From assembly GCA_044349305.1 (NCBI GenBank), contig JBIKRF010000018.1, positions 1-32,413 of the forward strand: DNA of 32,413 bases, given 5' to 3'. The DNA is from CAIZGX01 sp044349305. Lineage in GTDB: Bacteria > Bacteroidota > Bacteroidia > Flavobacteriales_D > Sanyastnellaceae. The notes beneath the pieces are model-generated. The model was not told the origin of the DNA. It made no database searches and saw only the letters and a list, made by a program, of their open reading frames with translations. Positions 23,135 to 31,011 of this stretch are shown one piece after another. A program made the translations under genes and the position numbers. Every line of letters starts with the position of its first letter. Within the stretch, counting starts at the first letter, position 1.

Positions 23135-23524
23135 TTAGAATGGCAAATCGTCGCCATCAGCGTTGTTGTCCGAAGGATTGTCGTTCATTACAGGAGCAGA
23201 AACAGGAGCAGCAGATGAACCGCCCATGGTTGAAGGATTGCTCGCTGAAGTGTTTCCAGCTGAAGCTACATCCATAGCCCACATATCTAAAGAAACGAAG
23301 TGTCTTCCGTTGTATTCTCTTCCACGAAGATTGAATTTTACTTTCACAACGTCGTTCTCTTTGAAATTTTTCAAAGAGTCGATCTTTTCTTTCGCTGCTT
23401 GAATCAAAATTTCTTGCGGGTAGCGCTCGTCTGTGCGCACCACAAATTCTTGAATACTGAATCCGCTTGGGAATGTTTTTGTTTCGTAGAACTTAACTAA
23501 AGTTCCGGTTAATTCTAATGACAT
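23135..23524 (-). CDS. DUF3127 protein with SSB-like acidic tail
   Basis: A 129-residue protein. Residues 1-85 are the DUF3127 domain, an OB-fold-like Bacteroidota family: L-T-G-T-L-V-K-F-Y-E-T-K-T-F at the start and G-R-E-Y-N-G-R-H-F-V-S-L-D-M-W later. Residues 87-124 are a flexible linker rich in Ser, Asn, Ala and Pro. The last five residues are D-D-L-P-F, the same kind of tip by which single-stranded DNA-binding proteins recruit repair and replication partners. This suggests ssDNA binding and SSB-like recruitment, by analogy. It sits 7 nt upstream of the WYL regulator, probably in one transcript. Confidence 0.85.
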   Translation of the reverse strand: MSLELTGTLVKFYETKTFPSGFSIQEFVVRTDERYPQEILIQAAKEKIDSLKNFKENDVVKVKFNLRGREYNGRHFVSLDMWAMDVASAGNTSASNPSTMGGSSAAPVSAPVMNDNPSDNNADGDDLPF

Positions 23525-23578
23525 AATACAATTGTTTAGGAGCTACGAATATCGGAAGTCTTGTTAGGATTCGAAAGC

Positions 23579-23679
23579 AATTGTTATGAACAATTCGCCG
23601 AAGGCTCATGTGCGAAGCACGAATGACTTTCAGTCGAATGTTGGTTTCACCAACGAATGTCTTCGACGATACTTCGTAA
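23579..23679. repeat. Mini-hairpin array F
   Basis: Hairpins AATTGTT-ATG-AACAATT (23579-23595), GCC-GAA-GGC (23597), GTGC-GAA-GCAC (23610-23620), GACT-TTC-AGTC (23625-23635), GTTGGT-TTC-ACCAAC (23640-23654), GTC-TTC-GAC (23659-23667) and TAC-TTC-GTA (23670-23678). Linkers are TCATG and GAATG. The array fills most of the 170-bp spacer between the DUF3127 gene and the transporter 3' end. Confidence 0.8.
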
Positions 23680-23694
23680 GATTAATTTAAGTCA

Positions 23695-24966
23695 CTAGGC
23701 ATTCGCGCTTTGCGCATCAGTCTTTTTCTCGCGGAAGAGAACAAAGAAAAGAACAGCAACAACCAAAGAATATGCAGCAAAGAATGACCACGCTCCCGGC
23801 CAATTCGTTGTTTTATCAGGCATGGTGTAATATTGGTCAATGACCCAACTACTGGCAATAGTTCCGAAATATGCACCAAATCCGTTGGTCATCATAATAA
23901 ATAAACCTTGAGCACTCGATCGCATGCGCGTGTCTGTGGTGGTTTCAATATACATGGAACCAGAGATAAGGAAAAAGTCGAATGCCATTCCATATACAAT
24001 GCAACTCAAAACAATGAAGGTGCTTCCCATTGGAGCCATGCCCAAGGCGAAGAAGCCATAACGCAAAATCCAAGCGAGTAAAGAAAAGAGCATTACTTGC
24101 TTCATTCCAAATCGCTTCAAGAAAAACGGAATCGTAAGAATGAAAATGGTCTCAGAAACTTGAGAAATAGAATAGATGATTGTTGAATATTTTTCTACTA
24201 TTGAACCTTTCGCAAAGCTGCTTAAATAAGCATCTCCATACATATTTGAAAGCTGAAGCGCGGCCCCTAAAAGCATGGAGAATACAAAGAACAAGGCCAT
24301 TTGATAATTTCCAAATAATTTAAAAGCATCGAGTCCAAGCATCTGTATGAAGGTCTTCTTCTCGTCTGTTTTTTCTTCAGGCGGACAAGCTGGAAGCGTG
24401 AAAGCGTAGAAGCCTAAAAAGATTGCCATTGCACCGCCAATAACGAATTGCATAGAGTTGTCTTTACTTCCAGTTAAATTGGTTGTCCACATGGCAATTA
24501 TGAATCCAATAGTTCCCCAAACACGAATAGGAGGGAAGTCTTTCACCACATCTAAATTGAACATTTTTAAAACGCGAAACGACACAGAGTTGGAAAGTGA
24601 AATGGTAGGCATGTAGCAAATCATTGCGGCGAAAATTACCCAATACAATAAGTCGTATTCCGCCATGCCGGCTAATGATGGGAATTGTTGTTGCAGCCAA
24701 CCTAATTGAGTAACTAGCAACAAAAACATTCCATAAAGAATGTGTAATATTCCGTACAATCTTTCTGCACGCATCCACTTGTCAGCAATAATACCAATGA
24801 GAGAAGGCATTAGTATAGAGGATAAAGCGAGGGTAGAGAAAATAGCCCCAAATTGCCCGAAGTTCCAGTGCTTGCCGTCAATGCAGTAGGTACCTATGGT
24901 TGTTAACCAAGCACCCCAAACAAAGAATTGCAAAAAGCTAAGGACTGTCAGACGTTGCTTGATCAT
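23695..24966 (-). CDS. Nucleoside:H+ symporter-family MFS transporter
   Basis: A 423-residue inner-membrane protein with 12 hydrophobic segments. The opening I-K-Q-R-L-T-V-L-S-F-L-Q-F-F-V-W-G-A-W, plus R-V-W-G-T-I-G-F-I, are hallmarks of the NupG / XapB group. It probably imports nucleosides with protons; other substrates cannot be excluded. The ATG at 24966 is preferred because upstream in-frame codons (to 25005) lie inside the flavin reductase gene. It begins 11 nt after that gene ends, so they share a transcript. In related genomes I recall this transporter near etfB-etfA and the bifunctional nuclease, as here. Confidence 0.85.
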   Translation of the reverse strand: MIKQRLTVLSFLQFFVWGAWLTTIGTYCIDGKHWNFGQFGAIFSTLALSSILMPSLIGIIADKWMRAERLYGILHILYGMFLLLVTQLGWLQQQFPSLAGMAEYDLLYWVIFAAMICYMPTISLSNSVSFRVLKMFNLDVVKDFPPIRVWGTIGFIIAMWTTNLTGSKDNSMQFVIGGAMAIFLGFYAFTLPACPPEEKTDEKKTFIQMLGLDAFKLFGNYQMALFFVFSMLLGAALQLSNMYGDAYLSSFAKGSIVEKYSTIIYSISQVSETIFILTIPFFLKRFGMKQVMLFSLLAWILRYGFFALGMAPMGSTFIVLSCIVYGMAFDFFLISGSMYIETTTDTRMRSSAQGLFIMMTNGFGAYFGTIASSWVIDQYYTMPDKTTNWPGAWSFFAAYSLVVAVLFFVLFREKKTDAQSANA

Positions 24967-24977
24967 GCGGAAAGAGT

Positions 24978-25868
24978 TTAGTTGTTGAATGCAAGAAGCG
25001 TACATGCCGCCTCTATAACGTTTTTATTTTTTAATAATTCAGCTGCACGAGCATGAAGCGCTTGTTCCAACGCTTCTGCTTTTCCTTCATGCTCTAAAAA
25101 TAAGTCAGAAAGTTCTAATAATTTATATTCGTTGACATCTGTTTCGTTAGGAAGGGCTTGCAAATTGCCTAACATGCCTAAATCATTGCCAGTTAAGATA
25201 TTCGAATGACGAATGTCTTCAGGCAATGCATCGATTCCAATTCCAATTTTTTCATTGGGTTTCGGAACTTCAAATAATCCGTCAATGGCCCTTACGTAGT
25301 AATCTCCTCCAGCTCGCGCAACCAGATCAGCCTTGATCATATCTATTCTTCCATTTTCATCTAGAATGGAATCGTTGATGTGCACCCGAACAATTTCGCA
25401 AACCACCAAATTACCGGCGCCACCTTCGGTTCCGAGTTCAATAACTTCCTTCACCTTACATTCTAATTGAATGGGCGATTCAGCAACGCGCGGAACGCGA
25501 ATGGCTTCTGAAGCCAATTCAGTTACCCCAGATTTTATGAATTCATTTATACCAGCTGGATATTCAACACTACTCAAGGAGCATTGTTGAACTAAGCTGT
25601 AATTCACAATATTGATAACACATTCAGGAACGCGCTTCACATTCTCATACGTGTGCTTGGTCGTGTTGTCGCGACCTCTGCGCGCAGGAGAGAAAATAGC
25701 AATAGGCGGATTGGCAGAAAAGACGTTGAAAAAACTGAACGGAGAAAGATTTGGAGTTCCGTTTTCGTCTATGGTGCTTACCCATGCGATGGGTCTTGGA
25801 GCAACACTGCCTAAAAGCAATTGGTGTAATTTCCCAACGGGAATTTCACCAGGAATAAAAGTAGCCAT
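24978..25868 (-). CDS. Flavin reductase-like FMN-binding protein
   Basis: A 296-residue protein. Residues 10-190 form the split-barrel flavin reductase-like domain, with L-L-G-S-V-A-P-R-P-I-A-W-V-S-T and N-L-S-P-F-S-F-F-N at the FMN site. The last 90 residues are a helical extension seen in the longer members. The partner oxygenase or substrate is unknown. Its ATG lies 1 nt after the purE stop (TAATATG), so the two are coupled. There is no signal peptide. Confidence 0.85.
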   Translation of the reverse strand: MATFIPGEIPVGKLHQLLLGSVAPRPIAWVSTIDENGTPNLSPFSFFNVFSANPPIAIFSPARRGRDNTTKHTYENVKRVPECVINIVNYSLVQQCSLSSVEYPAGINEFIKSGVTELASEAIRVPRVAESPIQLECKVKEVIELGTEGGAGNLVVCEIVRVHINDSILDENGRIDMIKADLVARAGGDYYVRAIDGLFEVPKPNEKIGIGIDALPEDIRHSNILTGNDLGMLGNLQALPNETDVNEYKLLELSDLFLEHEGKAEALEQALHARAAELLKNKNVIEAACTLLAFNN

Positions 25869-25869
25869 A

Positions 25870-26361
25870 TTATTTTTTTGAAAGGGCTTCCACTTCGGAA
25901 ACCGAGTCCATTACTTTTTTCTTCAACTCATCTTTGAATTGAGCGATGCGTTGCATCAATTGCGCGTCGGAAACGGCAACGATTTGCGCGGCTAGGATTC
26001 CAGCATTACGCGCACCATCTAGAGCAACGGTTGCAACAGGAACCCCGGCTGGCATTTGAAGAATGCTGAGAACGCTGTCCCATCCGTCGATACTATTCGA
26101 AGATTTAATTGGAACACCAATAACAGGAAGGGGAGTCAAAGACGCTGTCATTCCTGGTAGATGCGCCGCCCCACCGGCTCCGGCTATAATTACCTGAACA
26201 CCTCTGCTGGCGGCGCCCTTAGCATACTCGAACATACGGTCCGGTGTGCGATGCGCGCTTACAACACTGATTTCAAAAGGGACGTTCAACAACGAAAGGA
26301 CGTCTGCGGCTTCTTGCATAATTCGCAAGTCGCTCTTGCTTCCCATTATAATTCCAACCAT
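25870..26361 (-). CDS. purE: N5-carboxyaminoimidazole ribonucleotide mutase
   Basis: Purine synthesis enzyme (class I PurE) that converts N5-CAIR to CAIR after PurK. Family motifs are G-S-K-S-D (about 6-10), S-A-H-R-T-P (catalytic His), A-G-G-A-A-H-L-P-G and S-I-D-G-W-D-S. Length 163 residues is typical. The ATG at 26361 (M-V-G-I-I-M-G-S-K) is chosen over an in-frame TTG at 26388, since PurE normally begins just before this strand. No purK is adjacent. Confidence 0.95.
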   Translation of the reverse strand: MVGIIMGSKSDLRIMQEAADVLSLLNVPFEISVVSAHRTPDRMFEYAKGAASRGVQVIIAGAGGAAHLPGMTASLTPLPVIGVPIKSSNSIDGWDSVLSILQMPAGVPVATVALDGARNAGILAAQIVAVSDAQLMQRIAQFKDELKKKVMDSVSEVEALSKK

Positions 26362-26406
26362 AGTCTTTATTGTTTTGGTATCACTCAAATCCTATGGATT
26401 GGAGTT

Positions 26407-26991
26407 CTATTTTTTATTTCGTTTTTCCAACTCGTCGCGAAGCTTCGAAGCCAGCTCGTAATCTTCATTCAATAAGGCCTCGTCTAATTTCTTCAAGATT
26501 TCTTCCGGAGATAATTCTTCTTCCAAATCTTCTTCTGTAATATCCAAATCGAAATCCATCTCGTCACCTTCCGTCAACGCACGCATGTCTCTTCCAACTT
26601 CATCCATCACTTCCTTCGCACAGAAGATTGGCGCGCCAAAGCGGATAGCTATAGCCACTGCATCGCTGGTCCGTGAATCCACTTCAACGGTCTTTCCATT
26701 TCCTCGAACAATGATACGCGCGTAAAAAATGCCATCAATCATTTGATAGATGAAAACTTCTTCCACATGAATATCAAAATTTTCCGCAAGGGAAACAAAA
26801 AGGTCGTGTGTGAGCGGACGTGTGATAGGCATTTTTTCCATCACGATAACAATGCTATGTGCTTCTGCCGGACCAATAACAATGGCCAAACTACGAGCAC
26901 CCGCTATTTCGGTAAGAGCCATGACATACGCCCCATTCGAGCTACTGCTCGGGGTAATATCTACAAGGTCTAGCTGAATTTTTTCGGCCAT
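26407..26991 (-). CDS. Bifunctional nuclease (DUF151) with UVR motif
   Basis: A 194-residue protein. Residues 1-135 are the BFN/DUF151 domain, with V-I-G-P-A-E-A-H-S-I, R-P-L-T-H-D-L and D-S-R-T-S-D-A-V-A-I-A-I-R. Residues 136-160 are acidic. Residues 161-190 hold a UvrB/UvrC-type helical motif (A-L-L-N-E-D-Y-E-L-A-S-K-L-R-D-E-L). The family has reported RNase and DNase activity. Its ATG overlaps the etfA stop by 1 nt (TAATG), so it is coupled with etfA. Confidence 0.9.
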   Translation of the reverse strand: MAEKIQLDLVDITPSSSSNGAYVMALTEIAGARSLAIVIGPAEAHSIVIVMEKMPITRPLTHDLFVSLAENFDIHVEEVFIYQMIDGIFYARIIVRGNGKTVEVDSRTSDAVAIAIRFGAPIFCAKEVMDEVGRDMRALTEGDEMDFDLDITEEDLEEELSPEEILKKLDEALLNEDYELASKLRDELEKRNKK

Positions 26992-27938
26992 TATTTCGTA
27001 GCGTTGAAGGCTTTTGCCGCTGCTATTAATTGAGGAACCACTTCAAACGCATCGCCAACAATTCCGTAATCAGCTGCTTTGAAGAACGGAGCTTCAGGGT
27101 CTTTGTTGATTACAACAATCACCTTTGATCCGTTTACTCCAGCCAAGTGTTGAATAGCTCCGCTGATTCCAACTGCAATGTATAAGTTCGGACGAATTGC
27201 AATTCCTGTTTGTCCCACGTGCTCGTGGTGAGGGCGCCATCCGATGTCCGAAACTGGACGTGAACATGCTGTAGCAGCATTCAATTCCTTCGCTAATTCT
27301 TCAATCATACCCCAGTTCTCGGGGCCTTTCATTCCTCTTCCTGCTGAAACAACTTTGTCTGCTTCTGGTAATGGAATAGACTCACTTTCTTCAATTCGAA
27401 CCTCTTTTACACGAACACGTGCTGTTCCAACTTCAGCGTTGAATGCATTTACAGCACAAGCTGTTCCAGAGGTATTTACTCCGTATGAATTTGGAAGGAC
27501 AGTAACGATGCTCAATTCAGAGTTCACGGTTACATGTGCAATGGCTTTTCCTGAGAATACATTTTTCTTCACTGTATTTCCAGCTGGAATAGCTGTAGCA
27601 CCTGAAACCAATCCAGCGTTCAAGCGAACAGATAGGCGAGGGGCAACTGATTTTCCAACTAAATCGTGAGACAATACAATAGCGTTTGCGCCGGACTCTT
27701 TCTGAGCAGCCAACATTAATTTGGTTACTTGATCTCCGTCGGCTGCATTCAATGCATCCATTTTCCAAACTTCAGAAGCACCAGCGGTACCTAAAACTGA
27801 AGCGTCAATAGTTCCGTACGTAACGGCAATACAAGTTCCACCTGCGCTAGCCGACCATGCCGAAGCATAAGAAACCGCTTCTAAAGAAGATTTCGTGAAT
27901 TTACCGTTGTGGTGTTCTGCGAATACAATAGTTTTCAT
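26991..27938 (-). CDS. etfA: Electron transfer flavoprotein, alpha subunit
   Basis: FAD-binding subunit of ETF, which takes electrons from acyl-CoA dehydrogenases and passes them to the quinone pool. Length is 315 residues from the ATG at 27938; a TTG two codons upstream is the alternative. The C-terminal FAD domain has S-A-G-R-G-M-K-G, S-R-P-V-S-D-I-G-W, H-V-G-Q-T-G and the ETF-alpha signature L-Y-I-A-V-G-I-S-G-A-I-Q-H. It lies 13 nt after etfB. Confidence 0.95.
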   Translation of the reverse strand: MKTIVFAEHHNGKFTKSSLEAVSYASAWSASAGGTCIAVTYGTIDASVLGTAGASEVWKMDALNAADGDQVTKLMLAAQKESGANAIVLSHDLVGKSVAPRLSVRLNAGLVSGATAIPAGNTVKKNVFSGKAIAHVTVNSELSIVTVLPNSYGVNTSGTACAVNAFNAEVGTARVRVKEVRIEESESIPLPEADKVVSAGRGMKGPENWGMIEELAKELNAATACSRPVSDIGWRPHHEHVGQTGIAIRPNLYIAVGISGAIQHLAGVNGSKVIVVINKDPEAPFFKAADYGIVGDAFEVVPQLIAAAKAFNATK

Positions 27939-27951
27939 GTTCAATACGGTA

Positions 27952-28692
27952 TTAAATGACTTTCGCCTCTTGGTGTAACAATGTGATTAATTCTGCAGCG
28001 TTCGCTGGATCTACGAATTTGCATGCGCTCTTTGCAGGAGGCATTTCGTAATTGTTTACTGAAGTGCTCGAAGCACCGTTTTCAAAAGCTACTACTTCCA
28101 AAGCTTTGGTACGCGCGGCCATAATTCCACGCATGTTTGGAATGCGTTGCTCAGCCATTCCTTTTGCAGCGCTGATTACGGCTGGAAGGTTAACTTCCAA
28201 CACTTCCATTCCGCCGGTAACTTCACGCTCGCAAGTAGCAACGCCATTGGCAACGTCAAGTTTAGCAGCAAGCGCAACTAAAGGCATATCTAAAAGTTCA
28301 GCAACCATTCCTGGTACAACAGAACCGTTGTAGTTGATGGTTTCCTTTCCACATAAAATTAAATCGAATCCTTTGTCTTTCGCGTAGTTCGCAATGTGCG
28401 TAGAAACACTCAATGCGTCAGACTCTGGAGCGTCAATGCGAACGGCATCGTCAGCACCAATTGCCAAAGCCTTGCGAATAATTTGTTCGTAATCTGCACC
28501 GCCAACGCTCAATACAGTAACGTTTCCGCCTTGTGCTTCTTTCAATTCCAACGCACGAACAAGTGCGTACCATTCATCATACGGATTAACAATGAAGTTT
28601 ACTCCAGCTTCATCGAACGAAGTGTTGTTGTTGGTGAAGGCAATCTTCGACGTAGTGTCGGGAGCCTTACTCACGCAGACTAAAATTTTCAT
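27952..28692 (-). CDS. etfB: Electron transfer flavoprotein, beta subunit
   Basis: AMP-binding partner of EtfA, 246 residues. Family features are V-C-V-S-K-A-P-D-T at the start, N-P-Y-D-E-W-Y-A-L, L-I-L-C-G-K-E-T-I-N-Y and the signature region V-N-L-P-A-V-I-S-A. It is first in the etfB-etfA-BFN run. The 65-nt spacer to arginase holds no clear consensus promoter. Confidence 0.95.
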   Translation of the reverse strand: MKILVCVSKAPDTTSKIAFTNNNTSFDEAGVNFIVNPYDEWYALVRALELKEAQGGNVTVLSVGGADYEQIIRKALAIGADDAVRIDAPESDALSVSTHIANYAKDKGFDLILCGKETINYNGSVVPGMVAELLDMPLVALAAKLDVANGVATCEREVTGGMEVLEVNLPAVISAAKGMAEQRIPNMRGIMAARTKALEVVAFENGASSTSVNNYEMPPAKSACKFVDPANAAELITLLHQEAKVI

Positions 28693-28757
28693 GTTGCAGT
28701 TTTAAGGCTGCGAAGTTACGAAAGCATAGGTGAAACTTTCGAATTTCAATCGATGAT

Positions 28758-29723
28758 TTATTGAATCATTTCCAACTGACGCGCGACTTTTTGAAGAATC
28801 TCGAAAACAGTCTCCGCCATGACGTTTTCACTGTCTAGGGTTGGATTAATTTCAGTGAATTCTAAACAGCAGATGCGCTCGTTTTGAAGTAACTCTAAGA
28901 TTAAGTCAGCCGCTTCACGCTCGTTGATTCCGCCTTTCACCGGAGTTCCTGTACCTCTTGAAACCATAGGGTCCATAGAGTCTACGTCGAAACTGATGTA
29001 GATCTTGTCGCAAGCGCTTAAGTAACGAAGTATCTCGCGGCTCAATTTGGTGATACCTGTTTTACGAAGCTCGTTGGTCGAAACCACTTTCACTTTGTTC
29101 TGCTTGATTAACGCTGCCTCTTGTTCTTCAAAGTCGCGAAGGGTGATGTAGACAAGGTCGCGGTATTCAATCTTCGGACATATATCGCCGACATTCTTCA
29201 ACATTTCCCACAAGTCAATGGTCTCGTAGTCGAGGTCGTTCACTTTTTCTTCAATGTTGTCTTCGTTCAGAGCCGTAGCCAAGGGCATACCGTGAAGGTT
29301 TCCGCTTGGGCTGGTATAAGGACTGTGTAAATCGGCATGTGCATCTATCCAGATAACACCCACGCGAGATTCAGGATAGGCCATGCGAATACCTGCAAGA
29401 GTTCCTCCAGCGTTGCTGTGGTCTCCGCTCAGAAGAAGAGGGAATCTGTTATCACGAATGGTGTCGCGCACAGCAGCACCAATGCGCTCGTACATTTTCA
29501 AAACGCTGCGAACGTGTTTCGCGTAGCGACTTCCCGGGTTGTTATGCAAAGCGGCATTGTCATTTGGAATGACAATACTTCTGTATTTCTTGAAAAAGCC
29601 TGAACGAAAGTCGAGTGCTGCAATTTTTAAAGCATCTACTCCAAGACTAGATCCGCGTGTTCCTGCTCCAACTTCACTCGGAACTTCGATAATTCGAATG
29701 TTTTTCGCTTTTTTGTTAATCAT
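28758..29723 (-). CDS. Arginase-family ureohydrolase
   Basis: A 321-residue manganese enzyme that hydrolyses arginine, or a related guanidino compound, to urea. All metal-ligand motifs are present: G-D101-H102-S, D127-A-H129-A-D131-L-H133, and D246-V-D248-S-M-D. The substrate-loop N-L-H-G (about 142-145) and E-F-T-E (C-terminal) are also present. The sequence fits arginase better than agmatinase, but formimidoylglutamase cannot be excluded. It lies 13 nt after the tyrosine phosphatase gene, with an exact TATCTTTG box just before the ATG. Confidence 0.88.
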   Translation of the reverse strand: MINKKAKNIRIIEVPSEVGAGTRGSSLGVDALKIAALDFRSGFFKKYRSIVIPNDNAALHNNPGSRYAKHVRSVLKMYERIGAAVRDTIRDNRFPLLLSGDHSNAGGTLAGIRMAYPESRVGVIWIDAHADLHSPYTSPSGNLHGMPLATALNEDNIEEKVNDLDYETIDLWEMLKNVGDICPKIEYRDLVYITLRDFEEQEAALIKQNKVKVVSTNELRKTGITKLSREILRYLSACDKIYISFDVDSMDPMVSRGTGTPVKGGINEREAADLILELLQNERICCLEFTEINPTLDSENVMAETVFEILQKVARQLEMIQ

Positions 29724-29727
29724 AATG

Positions 29728-29735
29728 CAAAGATA
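29728..29735 (-). promoter_or_regulatory. -7 element TATCTTTG before the arginase gene
   Basis: Exact TAnnTTTG match four bases before the arginase ATG, in the 13-bp gap after the phosphatase stop. It would give a leaderless mRNA independent of the upstream operon. There is no convincing -33 box inside the upstream gene. Confidence 0.35.
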
Positions 29736-29736
29736 G

Positions 29737-30180
29737 TTATTGAAGTGCTGTTCTAATCCAATGTTCGGCTTTCGATTCTAAGATGTGATACATCTTTTCG
29801 AATCCGTCATCCTCACCGTAATACGGATCTTCCACATCCTCTTCAATGAGGTATAATTTTATTTTCTTAAGATCCTCTGAGTTTCGAGCCAAAGAGGAAA
29901 CATCGCTGTAGTTCATTTGATCCATGACCAAAATGATATCGAATTCATCGAAATGATCGGTCTGAAATTTCTGAGCCTTATGGTTGGAAATGTCAACGCT
30001 ATATCGTTTTCCAACTTTCTCAGAACGCTTGTCTGCTCGACTACCTATGTGATATCCTGCTGTTCCTGCGCTGGCAATGCCAACAGAAACTTGAAGCTCT
30101 TGCGCCTTTGCCTTTAAAATTCCTTCGGCCAAGGGAGAGCGACAAATATTACCCAGACAAACGCAGAGAACTCGTTTCAT
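29737..30180 (-). CDS. Low-molecular-weight protein-tyrosine phosphatase
   Basis: A 147-residue cytosolic phosphatase. The P-loop C8-L-G-N-I-C-R14-S (C-x5-R-S) is at the N-terminus, as required, and the general acid lies in E-D-P-Y-Y (about residue 118). Bacterial members act on tyrosine kinases of polysaccharide export or on protein arginine phosphates. Its start overlaps the stop of the methyltransferase gene (ATGA). No tyrosine kinase is nearby. Confidence 0.92.
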   Translation of the reverse strand: MKRVLCVCLGNICRSPLAEGILKAKAQELQVSVGIASAGTAGYHIGSRADKRSEKVGKRYSVDISNHKAQKFQTDHFDEFDIILVMDQMNYSDVSSLARNSEDLKKIKLYLIEEDVEDPYYGEDDGFEKMYHILESKAEHWIRTALQ

Positions 30181-30899
30181 TTCTTTTCAATTCCAATAGC
30201 AAAAATGACATTTCGTTTATTGAAGTCCCAATTCATGTCGCGCCATTGCGCAATGGTTTTGGTAATCACATAGCCATTCTGACTGTGCACATCACATCCG
30301 ATACAAAGAAGCGTAGTGGGTTGAAGGTGTTCGCGCAAATCGTCATACACATGATGGCTGCGGTAGGGCGCATCCATAAACAATTGCGTCACCTTGAACT
30401 CAGAAGACTGTCTTTCCAACATCTTAATTTTCTTCATACGCTCACCACGTTCACGCGGAAGATATCCGTGAAAAGTAAAAGACTGCCCGTTTAAACCAGA
30501 AGCCGCTAAGGTGAGCATAATCGATGAAGGTCCCGTTAAAGGCACCACTGGAATGCCCATGCGATGTGCCTCTGCGACAATCACTGCTCCGGGATCTGCA
30601 ATGCATGGCATACCCGCTTCACTCATAAGTCCGCCGTCTTTTCCTTCCAGAATTGGCTTTAACCAATCGTCGTAACCAAGTTCCTTACTGTGCTCGTTTA
30701 TAACGTTTAAAGTAATCTCTTCGAAATCTTTGGTATAACCATTTTTTCTTAAATAGCGTCGAGCTGTTTTTAATTCTTCCACAAAGAAGATATCCAATTC
30801 CAACAATAATTCATTATTGAATGGAACGTGTTCCATCTGATGAAGATCTCCAATAGGTGTGGGGAAGAGGTATAGTGTTCCCGGATTTTTTTTAGACAT
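30177..30899 (-). CDS. RsmI-like SAM-dependent methyltransferase
   Basis: A 240-residue tetrapyrrole-methylase-fold enzyme. RsmI itself 2'-O-methylates cytidine 1402 of 16S rRNA; this shorter Bacteroidota relative has the opening L-Y-L-F-P-T-P-I-G-D, the S-A-M site region S-E-A-G-M-P-C-I-A-D-P-G, and V-P-L-T-G-P-S-S-I. It retains T-F-H-G-Y-L-P-R-E-R of the family. The target is an inference. The ATG at 30899 fits the family start; the frame extends to 30950 into the terminator region. It is followed by the phosphatase, overlapping by 4 nt. Confidence 0.87.
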   Translation of the reverse strand: MSKKNPGTLYLFPTPIGDLHQMEHVPFNNELLLELDIFFVEELKTARRYLRKNGYTKDFEEITLNVINEHSKELGYDDWLKPILEGKDGGLMSEAGMPCIADPGAVIVAEAHRMGIPVVPLTGPSSIMLTLAASGLNGQSFTFHGYLPRERGERMKKIKMLERQSSEFKVTQLFMDAPYRSHHVYDDLREHLQPTTLLCIGCDVHSQNGYVITKTIAQWRDMNWDFNKRNVIFAIGIEKK

Positions 30900-30969
30900 A
30901 AGCGGTATATCGAAGTGATATTTTTTGCGAGCGTGAAGGTACAGCAACAATTCATTTCATGGAAAACAA

Positions 30970-30993
30970 AAAAGACAGCCGAGGCTGTCTTTT
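30970..30993 (-). terminator. Intrinsic terminator of the PUR-family gene
   Basis: An 11-bp perfect stem AAAAGACAGCC / GGCTGTCTTTT with a two-base loop. On the minus strand it is followed by a run of T (six, counting stem bases). It lies 18 nt after the PUR gene stop and upstream of the methyltransferase start, so it separates the two transcription units. Confidence 0.85.
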
Positions 30994-31011
30994 CCAAATA
31001 TTGAAATTCAG

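Noticed and set aside
24967..25005. Longer start for the nucleoside-type transporter
   Set aside because: It overlaps the flavin reductase gene, and the family start M-I-K-Q-R-L lies at 24966.
26991..28692. FixA/FixB-type ETF for nitrogen fixation or electron bifurcation
   Set aside because: The subunit sizes, signatures and lack of fixC/fixX or ferredoxin genes fit the ordinary beta-oxidation ETF.
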